The translations under genes were made by a program, and so were the position numbers. This document shows, piece after piece, positions 16,345 to 25,215 of a stretch of 64,000 bases of DNA (positions are counted from its first letter, which is position 1; the number at the start of each line of letters is the position of its first letter). Origin of the DNA: CAVSQX01 sp963730225 (GTDB lineage: Bacteria; Planctomycetota; Phycisphaerae; Tepidisphaerales; Tepidisphaeraceae); assembly GCA_963730225.1 (NCBI GenBank), contig CAVSQX010000001.1, forward strand, positions 1,550,001 to 1,614,000, written 5' to 3'. The notes below the pieces were generated by a model. That model saw only the letters and a list, made by a program, of their open reading frames with translations, had not been told where the DNA came from and searched no databases.

Positions 16345-18132
16345 TTAAATTAGGTCACGAGTTGCGTCGAATTGTGGATCGGGCTTTAGCGGACGGCGTA
16401 CCGCATGAAATCCTTGCGGATCCTGCGCTTTATATAGCTCGTCCCACGCCTTAATCAGTGCGTTGCCCCTCACGCATTGATCAAGATTAAAGTAGAATTG
16501 GTTTTTCTCGATCCAATCAACTAAGGCTCGGCATGCATCCCAATCTTTGCTCTGGTTCTCAACCAGCACGCCAAGCTCGCCGAAATGAAGTTCAATTTCG
16601 CGTGCCTTCAACGCAGGCCTCAGCTCGGGCAATACTGTGACCCCACCGTCCTCGGAAACAACGATCGCAACGCACGGAGATTTTTGCGAGGAAATGTACC
16701 GAGCGGCGGAATTGAATCTTGCGCCTTGGCCGCGATTTCCCGACGCGAGCGCCGCCCCGTCGAGAATCGCGCCAATCGCGAAACAACGAGCATCAGGACC
16801 ACACAAGACCGCCCCATCGATTAAGGTCAGTTGAGGGACGGTTTCGGGGAGCATTGTTGGCACGACAGCGATACGCTCGCCTCCCAACCGCGTGGCTTCC
16901 GATTCGGCATTTCCGGCAACCACGATCAGCATTCCATGGCCCGGTTTTACCGAAGCCCCCACGTAGCGAACGATAGTTAGTGCCGCATCCTCTTCGATGC
17001 CTGGAAATATCCGGCGCAATATGTCGAGCAGCAGCGGCTGCTCGACGTCTGGCCTTGGGATGAACGGGCGATAATCTTGTACAACCATGAGAGGTATGCC
17101 ACTAAACGAGGCCACCCATTTGCCCCGTCCGACGAAATCAACCTTAAGGTAGCGTTGACGCTCCGGGATCGCGGGCTCCTTGAGTCGGCCCAATCCCAAC
17201 GCGAATGCTGAATTGCAGTGGAGCACCAAACCAAGCGTGGTCATTTCCAAAAGCTTTCGGAACGCCCTGGCGTCATGCAGCGGAATTGGTTCGCGAAACT
17301 TGACGACGGGTTCGAGGCCTGTGAACTCCGGCAGGGCCATGACGAGGTGGCCCCTCGGAACAACTCCCTCGTATGTGCGGATAGCGGTGCTGGCAATCGA
17401 CTCAAAAGTCGCCTGGCCGAGGCAAAAGATCGCGCACTCCTGGTCGATGCGCCGCAGAAGGCCAACGAAGAAGCGAAGGCCCGCAGCGCGCAATAGGTCA
17501 TCCGCGTTTTTGCTCAATGGACTATCTACGCCAGCGTCAGTCTGTGTCACTGAGGCACTGCACCGCTCAAGTAGAAGCTCGAGGCAGGATTCCAATAAAG
17601 ATCCAGACATTTCATTGCGGTGGTCCAGGCCCCATCGAACCTCGTTATCGTCTAGCCGCGGAACACCGTTCAGTATGTCCGTCCGCACCGCCAACACGCT
17701 GAACACTACAAACGGAGTCCGCTCGGCCGGAGGTGAAACAAAGAATCTCACTTCACTAGGCCTACCTGGGGAGGAATCGATAAGTGCACAAAGCGCCTTT
17801 CGGATGGCATACCTACGCTTAGCCTCCAGGTGCCGGAGCGCCTGCGCTTCGTCGTTGAAGTAATAGGTTCCGGCTTCGGAACTATTCGCAAGCAGCCGGT
17901 CCGCATCGGCCAAGAGCCCATACACACATGAGGATTTCAGCCAGTGGTTGTCTTCCGGTACAACGCAGGCCTTCTTCGAATCTGGGGATTCGTCGATACG
18001 CACGGCAACCAAGAACGCTTTGGGACTCGGGCGAAGGTCGAGCATATCGAATAGGTGTTGGGCTGCACGCTCGACGTCATCTCGGAAATATTCGTGATAC
18101 CCCCACACAAGATGCTCACAGGTTTGCTGCAT
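16345..18132 (-). CDS. Diadenylate cyclase (DAC/DisA_N) domain protein with large N-terminal sensor region
   Basis: A 595-aa soluble protein. The DAC domain lies at about residues 395-505: GMLIVVAGNAESEATRLGG, DGA at 439-441, AIGAILDGAA, then GARFNSAARYI (471-480) where DisA has GTRHRxA, and AIVVSEDGGVTVLP. Such domains make cyclic di-AMP from two ATP. The N-terminal 390 residues are unlike DisA or CdaA; they contain a repeated alpha/beta pattern including FRKLLEMTTLGLVLHC. I recall DAC-associated probable sensor domains (DACN families) and suspect one here, but cannot confirm it. There are no membrane segments. The gene stands alone between toxin-antitoxin remnants. Activity needs testing because the RHR motif is replaced. 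Confidence 0.75.
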   Translation of the reverse strand: MQQTCEHLVWGYHEYFRDDVERAAQHLFDMLDLRPSPKAFLVAVRIDESPDSKKACVVPEDNHWLKSSCVYGLLADADRLLANSSEAGTYYFNDEAQALRHLEAKRRYAIRKALCALIDSSPGRPSEVRFFVSPPAERTPFVVFSVLAVRTDILNGVPRLDDNEVRWGLDHRNEMSGSLLESCLELLLERCSASVTQTDAGVDSPLSKNADDLLRAAGLRFFVGLLRRIDQECAIFCLGQATFESIASTAIRTYEGVVPRGHLVMALPEFTGLEPVVKFREPIPLHDARAFRKLLEMTTLGLVLHCNSAFALGLGRLKEPAIPERQRYLKVDFVGRGKWVASFSGIPLMVVQDYRPFIPRPDVEQPLLLDILRRIFPGIEEDAALTIVRYVGASVKPGHGMLIVVAGNAESEATRLGGERIAVVPTMLPETVPQLTLIDGAVLCGPDARCFAIGAILDGAALASGNRGQGARFNSAARYISSQKSPCVAIVVSEDGGVTVLPELRPALKAREIELHFGELGVLVENQSKDWDACRALVDWIEKNQFYFNLDQCVRGNALIKAWDELYKAQDPQGFHAVRRPLKPDPQFDATRDLI

Positions 18133-18317
18133 CTACCAATCCTAGCGGGGGACGGGGGCGATTGTCGTTGGCACCGAGCGAAAATTGCCGCATCCACTTT
18201 TCCGTCCACCAACACGGCCGGCACCGCCGAAGGCCAGTCTAGTGCCGCTGCGCTTGCTCCGTTCCACGAAACGCGCCCTCCAATCGGCCATACGCAGTCG
18301 GCAACCCCCATTCCTGA

Positions 18318-18668
18318 TCACGATGCCTTGCGTTCCATCACCATTCGTAACCCCTCCGCCACCATCTGCGACCGCTTGAGCTTGTGCTGCCGTGCGAAAC
18401 GGTCGGCCTGTTGAAGCAGCCCCCGCTCAATGCTGACCGGCACGATCTTCGCCCCCAGCCCCACCGCCGGGCGGCCGCGGGGGAGTTTTTTCTTGGCCTT
18501 GGCCCACAGCCGGCGCTCGACCGCTGTCAGCGCTCGGCCGGGAGGTCTTACGCCGCGAGTCGGCCCGGGATGTCGCCGGTCGAATTCTTCCAGCGCCGCC
18601 AGTTCCGCGGCTTTCTCGGTTGCGGAGAGCCGGTTGAACCGTTCGATGGATGTCGGCTTCCTTGGCAT
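18318..18668 (-). CDS. BrnA-like antitoxin (partner of BrnT-like toxin)
   Basis: About 116 aa, basic. The N-terminal half is helical (SIERFNRLSATEKAAELAALEEFDRRHPG). The C-terminal half is ribbon-helix-helix-like: IVPVSIERGLLQQADRFARQHKLKRSQMVAEGLRMVME, typical of an antitoxin DNA-binding domain. Start chosen at MPRKPT because GAGGAG lies seven bases upstream; an ATG at 18683 overlapping the toxin stop (ATGA) is also possible. It is translated directly after the BrnT-like gene. It would bind the toxin and repress the operon. Confidence 0.7.
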   Translation of the reverse strand: MPRKPTSIERFNRLSATEKAAELAALEEFDRRHPGPTRGVRPPGRALTAVERRLWAKAKKKLPRGRPAVGLGAKIVPVSIERGLLQQADRFARQHKLKRSQMVAEGLRMVMERKAS

Positions 18669-18679
18669 GGTCATGCTCC

Positions 18680-18931
18680 TCATCGGCGACGCCGTCGGGT
18701 GATCAGCGGCATCGCGTGAATGATGTAGACAGTTCCTTGCGGGTCGATCAGGTACACCACGCGCACAAATCGATCCCCCTGGCCACGCCCCTCGACCATC
18801 CACTTCCGATCGCCGATCGGGCGCGGCCAGGGACGGCGGGCGAGGCTGACAACGCGCTCGGCTTCGCCGATGGAAACGCCGTGCTTGGTTGCGTGCGCCC
18901 GATTCCAGGCGTTCCACCGAAAATCGATCAC
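18680..18931 (-). CDS. BrnT-like toxin, type II toxin-antitoxin module
   Basis: An 83-aa protein beginning at a GTG (VIDFRWNAWN...). It follows the BrnT pattern: FxWNxWNxxHxxKHGVSxxEAERVV, GDRKWMVEGRGQGDRFVRVVYLIDPQGTVYIIHAMP, ending in a basic tail RRRRR. BrnT toxins are RelE-fold ribonucleases that block translation. The promoter -10 box lies only six bases upstream of GTG, so the mRNA is predicted to be leaderless. The toxin is followed by the overlapping antitoxin gene. Confidence 0.7.
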   Translation of the reverse strand: MIDFRWNAWNRAHATKHGVSIGEAERVVSLARRPWPRPIGDRKWMVEGRGQGDRFVRVVYLIDPQGTVYIIHAMPLITRRRRR

Positions 18932-18937
18932 GAAATA

Positions 18938-18965
18938 ATTATATAAGATAATGGGGTCAATGCAA
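18938..18965 (-). promoter_or_regulatory. Promoter of the BrnT-like module (predicted leaderless start)
   Basis: On the minus strand, a perfect TATAAT (18938-18943) lies 16 bp downstream of TTGCAT (18960-18965) within an AT-rich island. Only six bases separate TATAAT from the GTG start, so transcription would begin at or next to the start codon. Confidence 0.5.
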
Positions 18966-18985
18966 TAAGAACTGTGCGTCCCCAC

Positions 18986-19328
18986 GCACTAAGCCAAGAT
19001 CTGTGTCAGCGCGGATTTGTTTTGGTGAGACGCAGGGCGATCGCCGCCAGCGGCAGGCAGTGGGCAGCGGGCACTTACAGTCGCCAATCTCCCACCCGAC
19101 CCACCCCGCCAAAATGACAGGCTTACGCTTTGCGCTCCTTTACACAAAGTGTAAAGTTTTGTAATCGCGCCGTCCGTTCTCGAAAGAAAATCCGCCGTTC
19201 GCTTCGCATAAATTTCCTTAACTCGCGATTCATCAATCATCATTCATCACTCAGCATTCTCCCTCCGTCCCTGACCGAACTTGACGGGGATTCGAGGCGG
19301 TCAGATAATCCGCCGCGGTATCCAATCC
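18986..19328. other. Intergenic region with a TTTACAC-AAA-GTGTAAA palindrome
   Basis: About 340 bases with no credible gene. It contains a perfect 7-bp inverted repeat (19139-19145 and 19149-19155, TTTACAC/GTGTAAA, three-base spacer) that looks like an operator half-site pair, followed by AT-rich sequence that could carry the tRNA-Glu promoter. A short frame at 18989-19243 on the minus strand has composition unlike its neighbours and was not called. Confidence 0.4.
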
Positions 19329-19401
19329 GCCCCCATCGTCTAGTGGCCTAGGATATCTGGTTCTCAGCCAGAGGACCGGGGTTCGACTCCCCGTGGGGGT
19401 A
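19329..19401 (+). tRNA. tRNA-Glu (anticodon CTC)
   Basis: The sequence begins GCCCCCATCGTCTAGTGGCC, the characteristic tRNA-Glu 5' half. The anticodon stem CTGG/CCAG closes the loop TTCTCAG, giving CTC (reads GAG). The T-arm is GGGGTTCGACTCCCC. The acceptor ends TGGGGGT with a G-U closing pair and discriminator A. A rho-independent terminator follows within 20 bases. Confidence 0.95.
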
Positions 19402-19420
19402 TAGGGCGAGAGCCCGTCCA

Positions 19421-19443
19421 AGCCCGGTTTTCCGGGCTTTTTT
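19421..19443 (+). terminator. Rho-independent terminator of tRNA-Glu
   Basis: A perfect 7-bp stem AGCCCGG/CCGGGCT with a TTTT loop, followed by five T residues, directly downstream of tRNA-Glu. Confidence 0.85.
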
Positions 19444-19627
19444 GTGGGGCAAAACGTGTAACTTTTTGTATCTTAATCCGTCTAGATAATGACATCGGCG
19501 AAGCGCGCTCGCGCGCCTGCGGATGTCGAGTGCGGGGGACGGATTAGGATGGCGCTTCGCCGAAACCGTAGAATTGGGCCGGAATCGGGCGGCGCGCCGA
19601 GCGTGACAGGGACGCGCAAGGGAGCCA

Positions 19628-21117
19628 ATGACGTCGTTGGTGCAGATTGGTCGGGCAAAGCGCGTCCTGGGTATCTCGCTGGGCGAGCGAAGCTTGCTGG
19701 TGGCTGAGGTCAATGCCGACGGCCAAGCCGCCGCCGATGCTCGCATCGCCGAATTCACGTATCCAACCGGGGTAACGTTGGTCGACGGGCCCGCCCTTGG
19801 CCAGGCGCTGGGAAAGTTCCTCGAGGAACGCGGCTTCTCGGCCCGCCGAGTGATTTTTGGCGTTCCCGCCCGCTGGCTCATCATCAAAACACATACCATT
19901 CCGCCCACCGATGAGGAATCGGCTCGCGAACTGCTCTTCCTGCACGTCAGCGAAGAAGTCGCCTCCGATCTGGGGCCGATGGTTTTCGATTTCCTGGGCA
20001 GCAGCAGCTCGACCGAATCGGCCAATGTTCTGCTCGTCGGCTTGCAGAAGCGATGGATGGATCGGCTGGCGGAGCTGGCCAAGGCCGGCGCGTTGAAGAT
20101 TGCCGCCGTCACCGCGGCCGGCCTGGCGATCGGTCAGGCAACCGCCCGGAACGTGCAAAATGCATTTGCGTTGTGGGTCCGCTCCGACGGCGTGGAACTG
20201 ATCCGCATGGATGGATCGCGCACCTGGTCGCTGCGGCACATCGGCTCGTCCGCGTCGGTGCAGCCGTTGATTGTCGAGTTGCGTCGCTCGGCCGCCGTTG
20301 GATTGCGCGAATCGGCGGATACGCCCAACAACCTGGTGCTCTGGGACGACGCGGGATTGCCGCCGGGGTTTCACGAAGCGCTGCGCAGCTCGGCGGGCAT
20401 GGATCTGCTCGACGCGAAGCCGGCATGGGTTGGAGCCACCACGTCCGTCGAGCCGGAAACTCACAGCGGATTGTCGGCGGCCGCCCTGACGCTGCCGATT
20501 CGCGCCGGGCAAAGACCCAGCGTTGATTTTCTGCATCCGCGCCTCGCCCAGAGCAAAAAGCCGCCGCTCTATCGGCGCACGGCGTGGCTGTCGGGGACGG
20601 CAGCGGTCATTCTGCTGGCGGTCGCGGTGGCCATCGGAGATATCGCGCACATCCAACATCAGATCGACAAGTCCGATCGGCAATTGCTGAAGTTGCAGCC
20701 GGCGCTGGCGCGGGCGACGCCGTTCGTGAATGCGATGCAGTTCATCGAATCGTTCCGCTGCGGAAATCCGCGCTACATCGCATGTCTGCGCGATCTGGAC
20801 ACTGCCCTGCCCGGCGATGGGCAGACGTATCTGGTGAGCTTCAATCTTCAGTCGGACATGCGCGGTGAAGTCACGGGCCGATCGGTCAACGACCAGAGCG
20901 TGCTGAACCTGGTGGACAAGCTGCGGGCCGACGGACGCTTCGCTTCGCTCAACAGTCGACTCGACCCGCCGGCGACGCGAAGCGGGACAGCGGGCGCTGG
21001 CGCTGCGCCGGAGCACCGGTTGGTCCCGGCGGCCCCGTCGGCGGCGGGGGTGGCGGCGGCGCGGGTGGAAATGAGTCGTCGTTCTCCATGAGTTTTGTTT
21101 ACCAGCCCAGGAATTGA
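19628..21117 (+). CDS. PilM-PilN-like fusion protein of a type II secretion/type IV pilus assembly platform (frameshifted 3' end)
   Basis: Residues 1-300 have the PilM/GspL actin-like fold (RVLGISLGERSLLVAEV, FGVPARWLIIKT, ELLFLHVSEEV). A single transmembrane helix lies at about 318-338, followed by a PilN-like periplasmic part. The intact frame reads to a stop at 21091 with an odd Arg/Ala-rich tail. In the next frame the protein ends in a Gly-rich linker plus SSFSMSFVYQPRN, stop at 21117, a normal PilN-type ending. A one-base shift between about 20965 and 21060 in GC-rich repeats is therefore likely. First gene of a four-gene operon; no pilE/gspE-type motor gene lies in the window. Confidence 0.75.
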
Positions 21118-21132
21118 GGCGCGGAGCCCGGC

Positions 21133-21711
21133 ATGGCGATTTCTACCCGTGAACGTTACATCGTCATCGTGCTGCTGGTCGCCGTCGCGGCCCTGGTGTT
21201 CGATCGACTGCTGCTGGGTTGGTATCTGGATGTGCGGAGCGACCTGGTCGATCAGCGAACGGCCAAATCCAATGCCCTGGATCAAGCCCATCTGACGCTA
21301 CGTCGGGAACTGCAGTTGCGGCAACTGGTGGCGAACATGAACGGCTCGCTCTCGGCAGACTCGGCGACGGCCGAAGCACAACTGCTGCATCAACTGCATG
21401 ATTGGGAACAACAGGCGGGCGTGAGCGGTGGATCGTTTCAACGTTCGCGCATCGATCAGGAGCACGGATACACTCGACTGACGTTTCAGATCGCCGCGGT
21501 GGGATCGCAGGCGTCGGTGGCGGGATTGATCTATCGGCTGGAGACGGCGGTGATTCCGCTGCGCATCGAGTCGACGATGGTACGGCCCAAGGCCGAAGGC
21601 AGCGACGAATTGCAGGTGCATGTGACCGTTTCAACGCTCTGTCACGGCGAAGCGACCAATACGCAAACCCCCGTTGCCGCCCAGCCGGCGGGCGAGGGGG
21701 AAAGCGGATGA
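21133..21711 (+). CDS. PilO/GspM-like inner-membrane assembly protein
   Basis: A 192-aa bitopic protein. A TM helix spans residues ~8-28 (YIVIVLLVAVAALVFDRLLLGW) after a short cytoplasmic basic tail. A coiled coil (~35-95) and a ferredoxin-like PilO domain (LTFQIAAVGSQASVAGLIYRLE, PLRIESTMVRPK) follow. It would pair with the PilN part of the preceding gene in the periplasm. It lies 15 bp after the corrected end of that gene and overlaps the next gene by ATGA. Confidence 0.75.
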   Translation: MAISTRERYIVIVLLVAVAALVFDRLLLGWYLDVRSDLVDQRTAKSNALDQAHLTLRRELQLRQLVANMNGSLSADSATAEAQLLHQLHDWEQQAGVSGGSFQRSRIDQEHGYTRLTFQIAAVGSQASVAGLIYRLETAVIPLRIESTMVRPKAEGSDELQVHVTVSTLCHGEATNTQTPVAAQPAGEGESG

Positions 21712-22337
21712 ATCGCCGTACGATTCAAGTTCTGGTGTTGGGCGTTGCATTGGCGGCGTCGCTGGCGTGGGCGATGACGGAATTGAACCGGCAGCCCAGT
21801 GGCGGCGGTGTCGTTCTGCTTCGGCCGACTACCGCGCCGACGACGCAAACGGCCGCAGCCACCAGCGCCGACGGCACGGCGCTGCTGCCGCCCCAATACG
21901 CCATCTTGCAGTCGCGCAACGCATTTGGGCGCGAGCGCGGGGGCAAGGCGCACGGCCTGGGCGGGCCGGAGGCGACGTTTGTTTTCAAGGGAGCGGTGCA
22001 GGCGGGCGAGCTGTTCACGGCGTTTGTCGAGGACCTTTCGTCCAGACAAGTGAAGCAATTGACGATCGGAGATTCGCTGGCGCGGGGAAGAATTAAATCG
22101 ATCGATCTGGACTCCATCGAATATGAAGTTTCGGGAAATTCGCGGCAGATCGCGCTGGGGCAGAATTTCAACGGTGAAGTGGTGCCGCCCACGAGCCAGC
22201 CGACGCAGGCGGCTCCGACCGCCGCGCCGGCGTCACCGGATGGAATGCCGCCGGGCATGGCGCTGCCGCCGGGAATGTCGCCGGCGGACCTGGCGGCCAT
22301 GATGCAGCAGCAATCCCGAGCGCGGAGGCGACAGTAA
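21708..22337 (+). CDS. PilP/GspC-like periplasmic protein of the secretin complex
   Basis: A 209-aa protein with an N-terminal signal-anchor (VLVLGVALAASLAWAM, residues ~8-24). A Thr/Ala-rich spacer leads to an HR-like beta domain (FVFKGAVQAGELFTAFVEDLSS, LTIGDSLARGRIKSIDLDSIEYEV), the part that in PilP/GspC contacts the secretin. The C-terminal 45 residues are Pro/Ala/Met-rich (PPGMALPPGMSPADLAAMM). The ATG overlaps the preceding stop. The secretin gene follows after 20 bases. Confidence 0.7.
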   Translation: MNRRTIQVLVLGVALAASLAWAMTELNRQPSGGGVVLLRPTTAPTTQTAAATSADGTALLPPQYAILQSRNAFGRERGGKAHGLGGPEATFVFKGAVQAGELFTAFVEDLSSRQVKQLTIGDSLARGRIKSIDLDSIEYEVSGNSRQIALGQNFNGEVVPPTSQPTQAAPTAAPASPDGMPPGMALPPGMSPADLAAMMQQQSRARRRQ

Positions 22338-22357
22338 ATCAGGAAGGATACGGGGCT

Positions 22358-25144
22358 ATGTTGCGACGGTCAGGGCTTTGTATTGTGGCATTTCTGGGGA
22401 CGCTGCTGCTGGGAATCGGCGCGGCGAACGCGGCGGATCGCGCGTCAGGCCCGACGACGATGCCATTGACGATGCCGATCCCGCTCACCAGTCGACCGAC
22501 CACGCTGCCTTCAAAATTCAGCCTGAATTTCAAGGATGCGCCGTTGGATACGGTTCTGAGTTTCTTTTCGCAGAACATCGGTTTTGAGATTTTGGAGGAT
22601 GGGCCGATCGACGCGCGGGTGACGCTAATGAGCAAGCAGTCGGTGTCGCCGCAGGAGGCGATCACCATGCTGACGGCGGCACTGAAGAACAACGGATTCA
22701 CCGTGGTTCACGATGGAAAACTGCTGCGCATCACGTCGAGGGACAAAGCGAAAAAGGGGAATGTGCCGGTGCATTTCGGCGCCGATCCGAACGAGGTCGC
22801 CGACACCGATGAGTTGATCACGCAGGTGATTCCCATCGAGAATGTGAACGCGGCCAAGCTGCGCGACGATCTCAAGCCTCTGCTGGGAACGGAGGACATC
22901 GCGGCCAACGAGGGGAGCAATTCGATCATCATCACGGATAGCTCATCGACGATCAAACATCTGGTGGAGATCATTTCGCAGCTGGATGAGCACGAGGCGA
23001 CGACGTCGGAATTGCATGTGGTTCAATTGAAGCACGCCAACGCGGCGGCGACGGCGAAGCTGATCGAGACATTGTTCAAAGCTCAGCCGGCCTCGGGAGC
23101 GCAGCAGATGATGCCGGGGATGCAGATGCCGCCGCAGCCGGGACAACCGGCGGCGCAGCACACGGGGCCGGAGCGGCACGGGCAGACGGTGGTCGCCGCC
23201 GCCGACGAGCGGACCAACACGCTGCTGCTGATGGCTTCGATAGACCAATTCAAGGTGATCGACGGGCTGCTGGCCAAGCTCGACACCGATAACGCCAACC
23301 CGGCTCCGCCGACGGCGATGAAAGCGTATCTGCTGAAGTTTGCCGACGCCGAATCGACGGCGAAGCTGATCAACAACATTTTCAAATCGTCGCAGGACAA
23401 TGGATTTCCTTTTTTTCTCCTTTTCGATCAGGGTCCGCAGCAGCCGAAGGAGCCGGGAGTGAATGCGGTGGCCGACGATCGAACCAACACCGTGATCGTG
23501 ACCGGCCCGACCGACCGGTTCAAAGACGTCGACGCGATGATCCAGCAACTGGATGCCAGCCCGATGGCGGAGCAGGATTTGCGGATCATTCATTTGAAAT
23601 ACGCCGACGCGGAAGTCGTGGCCAAGCTGGTGCAGGACATGTTTCTTCCCAAGAAGGAGGATGAGAACAATCCTGGATTCCGGTTCATCATCCTCAGCCC
23701 GGTGCCGCAGGATCAGCAGACGCACGCGGTGAAGATTAACGTGACATCGGATGAGCGGACCAACACGCTGCTGGTCAGCGGGCCGTCGGCGCTGCTGGAT
23801 GTGATCGAGAAGACGGTGCGCGAGCTGGACGCCGATCCAACCACCGAAGATACGATGTTCATTTACCACCTGCGCAACGGACAGGCGCAGCATCTGGAAT
23901 ACACGCTGAACGTGTTGTTTGGAAACATCAGCAACGGGAATCAGCAGCAGAATCAGCCAAATCAGCAGCAGAATCTGAACAACCAGAATTCCCTGGGCAA
24001 TCGCAATGGAAACGGGCCCGGCGGAGGTCTGGGCACCAACAACAATAACAACAATAACAACAACAATAACAACCGAAACAACAACAATCAGCAGAATCGA
24101 AGCGGCGGCGGCAGTGGCGGGAACATCGCCCAGGCGGTCAATGAGCTGACGGGCAAGGTGCTGGTGGTGGCCGAGCCCGACACCAATTCGCTGTTGGTGA
24201 CGACCGCTTCCAAGTACGAAAAACAGGTGCGGGCGATCATCGACGATCTGGATCGGCCGGTGCCGCAGGTGTTGATCAAGGTGCTGATTGCCGAAGTGAC
24301 GCACGATGACACCGATGATTTGGGGCTGGATTTCTCGGTGCTGAACCTGGGAGCCAACGGAAAGGGCGCACAGGGCGGCACAACATTCGGCGCGCCGGCC
24401 AGCGGGCTGATCATCAGCTTCATGGAGAGCAACGTCACCGCGACGCTGCATGCGCTGGCGACTCGTGGGAAGCTGGATGTGCTGTCGCGCCCGTACATAC
24501 TGGCCAGCGATAATCAGGAGGCGAACATCCAGGTCGGGGAAAATGTCCCGTTCATCACGGATGTGCGATACGACATCAACAACAACCCCAGCTCGACCGT
24601 TCAGTATCAGCCGATCGGCGTGATTTTGGATGTCACGCCGCACATCAATCCGGATGGCCTGGTGATTCTGGATGTGGCCCCGCAGGTTTCGTCGATGAGT
24701 CCGACGTTGATTCAACTCGCCCCGGGCGTGAGTTCGCCGGTGTTCGAGCAGCGGCAGGCTTCCAGCCGCGTCGACATCATGGACGGGCAGACGATCGTGA
24801 TCGGCGGATTGATGCAGGATCAGAACACGACGACACTGGAAAAGGTTCCGATTCTGGGCAGCATTCCGCTGCTGGGTTTGCTGTTCCAGCGCAATCAGGT
24901 TGAGAAGGTCAAGACGGAGTTGTTAATTTTCCTGACGCCGCACGTCGCCCAGATGCCCGGCACCTTGGCGCCGATGTCCAGCGATGAAATGCGAAACACC
25001 AAGCTTACGCCGGCCGCGGTGTCGCCCGGTGTGTTCGACGAGCACATTCGAGGGCTGCAAAGCGGCGGAGCTCCGCAGACCCAGCCCACGCAACCTGTTT
25101 CGCCGGTGCATTCGATCGATCTCACCGAGCCGCCGCAGAATTGA
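22358..25144 (+). CDS. gspD: Type II/IV secretion secretin (GspD/PilQ family)
   Basis: A 928-aa outer-membrane channel protein. The signal peptide covers residues 1-25. An N0 domain (FSLNFKDAPLDTVLSFFSQNI) and at least three NolW/N1-type domains follow, each with a DERTNTLLL-type strand. An Asn/Gln-rich linker of about 55 residues (526-583), including a run of twelve Asn, precedes the last N domain. The secretin core is complete (VLIKVLIAEVTHDD, LSRPYILASDNQEANIQVGE, KVPILGSIPLLGLLF, ELLIFLTPHV). A Shine-Dalgarno AGGAAGG lies 11 bases upstream. Last gene of the operon. The organism is therefore expected to export folded proteins or pili. Confidence 0.93.
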   Translation: MLRRSGLCIVAFLGTLLLGIGAANAADRASGPTTMPLTMPIPLTSRPTTLPSKFSLNFKDAPLDTVLSFFSQNIGFEILEDGPIDARVTLMSKQSVSPQEAITMLTAALKNNGFTVVHDGKLLRITSRDKAKKGNVPVHFGADPNEVADTDELITQVIPIENVNAAKLRDDLKPLLGTEDIAANEGSNSIIITDSSSTIKHLVEIISQLDEHEATTSELHVVQLKHANAAATAKLIETLFKAQPASGAQQMMPGMQMPPQPGQPAAQHTGPERHGQTVVAAADERTNTLLLMASIDQFKVIDGLLAKLDTDNANPAPPTAMKAYLLKFADAESTAKLINNIFKSSQDNGFPFFLLFDQGPQQPKEPGVNAVADDRTNTVIVTGPTDRFKDVDAMIQQLDASPMAEQDLRIIHLKYADAEVVAKLVQDMFLPKKEDENNPGFRFIILSPVPQDQQTHAVKINVTSDERTNTLLVSGPSALLDVIEKTVRELDADPTTEDTMFIYHLRNGQAQHLEYTLNVLFGNISNGNQQQNQPNQQQNLNNQNSLGNRNGNGPGGGLGTNNNNNNNNNNNNRNNNNQQNRSGGGSGGNIAQAVNELTGKVLVVAEPDTNSLLVTTASKYEKQVRAIIDDLDRPVPQVLIKVLIAEVTHDDTDDLGLDFSVLNLGANGKGAQGGTTFGAPASGLIISFMESNVTATLHALATRGKLDVLSRPYILASDNQEANIQVGENVPFITDVRYDINNNPSSTVQYQPIGVILDVTPHINPDGLVILDVAPQVSSMSPTLIQLAPGVSSPVFEQRQASSRVDIMDGQTIVIGGLMQDQNTTTLEKVPILGSIPLLGLLFQRNQVEKVKTELLIFLTPHVAQMPGTLAPMSSDEMRNTKLTPAAVSPGVFDEHIRGLQSGGAPQTQPTQPVSPVHSIDLTEPPQN

Positions 25145-25177
25145 CAAGGTGAAGGGGTGACAGGGTGACAAGGTGAG
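25142..25177. repeat. GGTGACA-type tandem repeat after the secretin gene
   Basis: Four degenerate copies of TGACAAGG/GTGAAGGG in tandem begin at the secretin stop. The unit is the same as at 7629-7740, but there is no reverse-complement arm here and so no hairpin. Confidence 0.6.
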
Positions 25178-25215
25178 CTTGCGTTGAAAATCATGGCTCG
25201 CTATCACCTAGATAA

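Noticed and set aside
18989..19243. A short minus-strand frame before tRNA-Glu
   Set aside because: No homology pattern, no ribosome site, and its frame crosses the palindrome region.
22943..24715. A 590-codon minus-strand frame opposite the secretin gene
   Set aside because: Antisense shadow; no family motifs, and the secretin on the other strand is complete.
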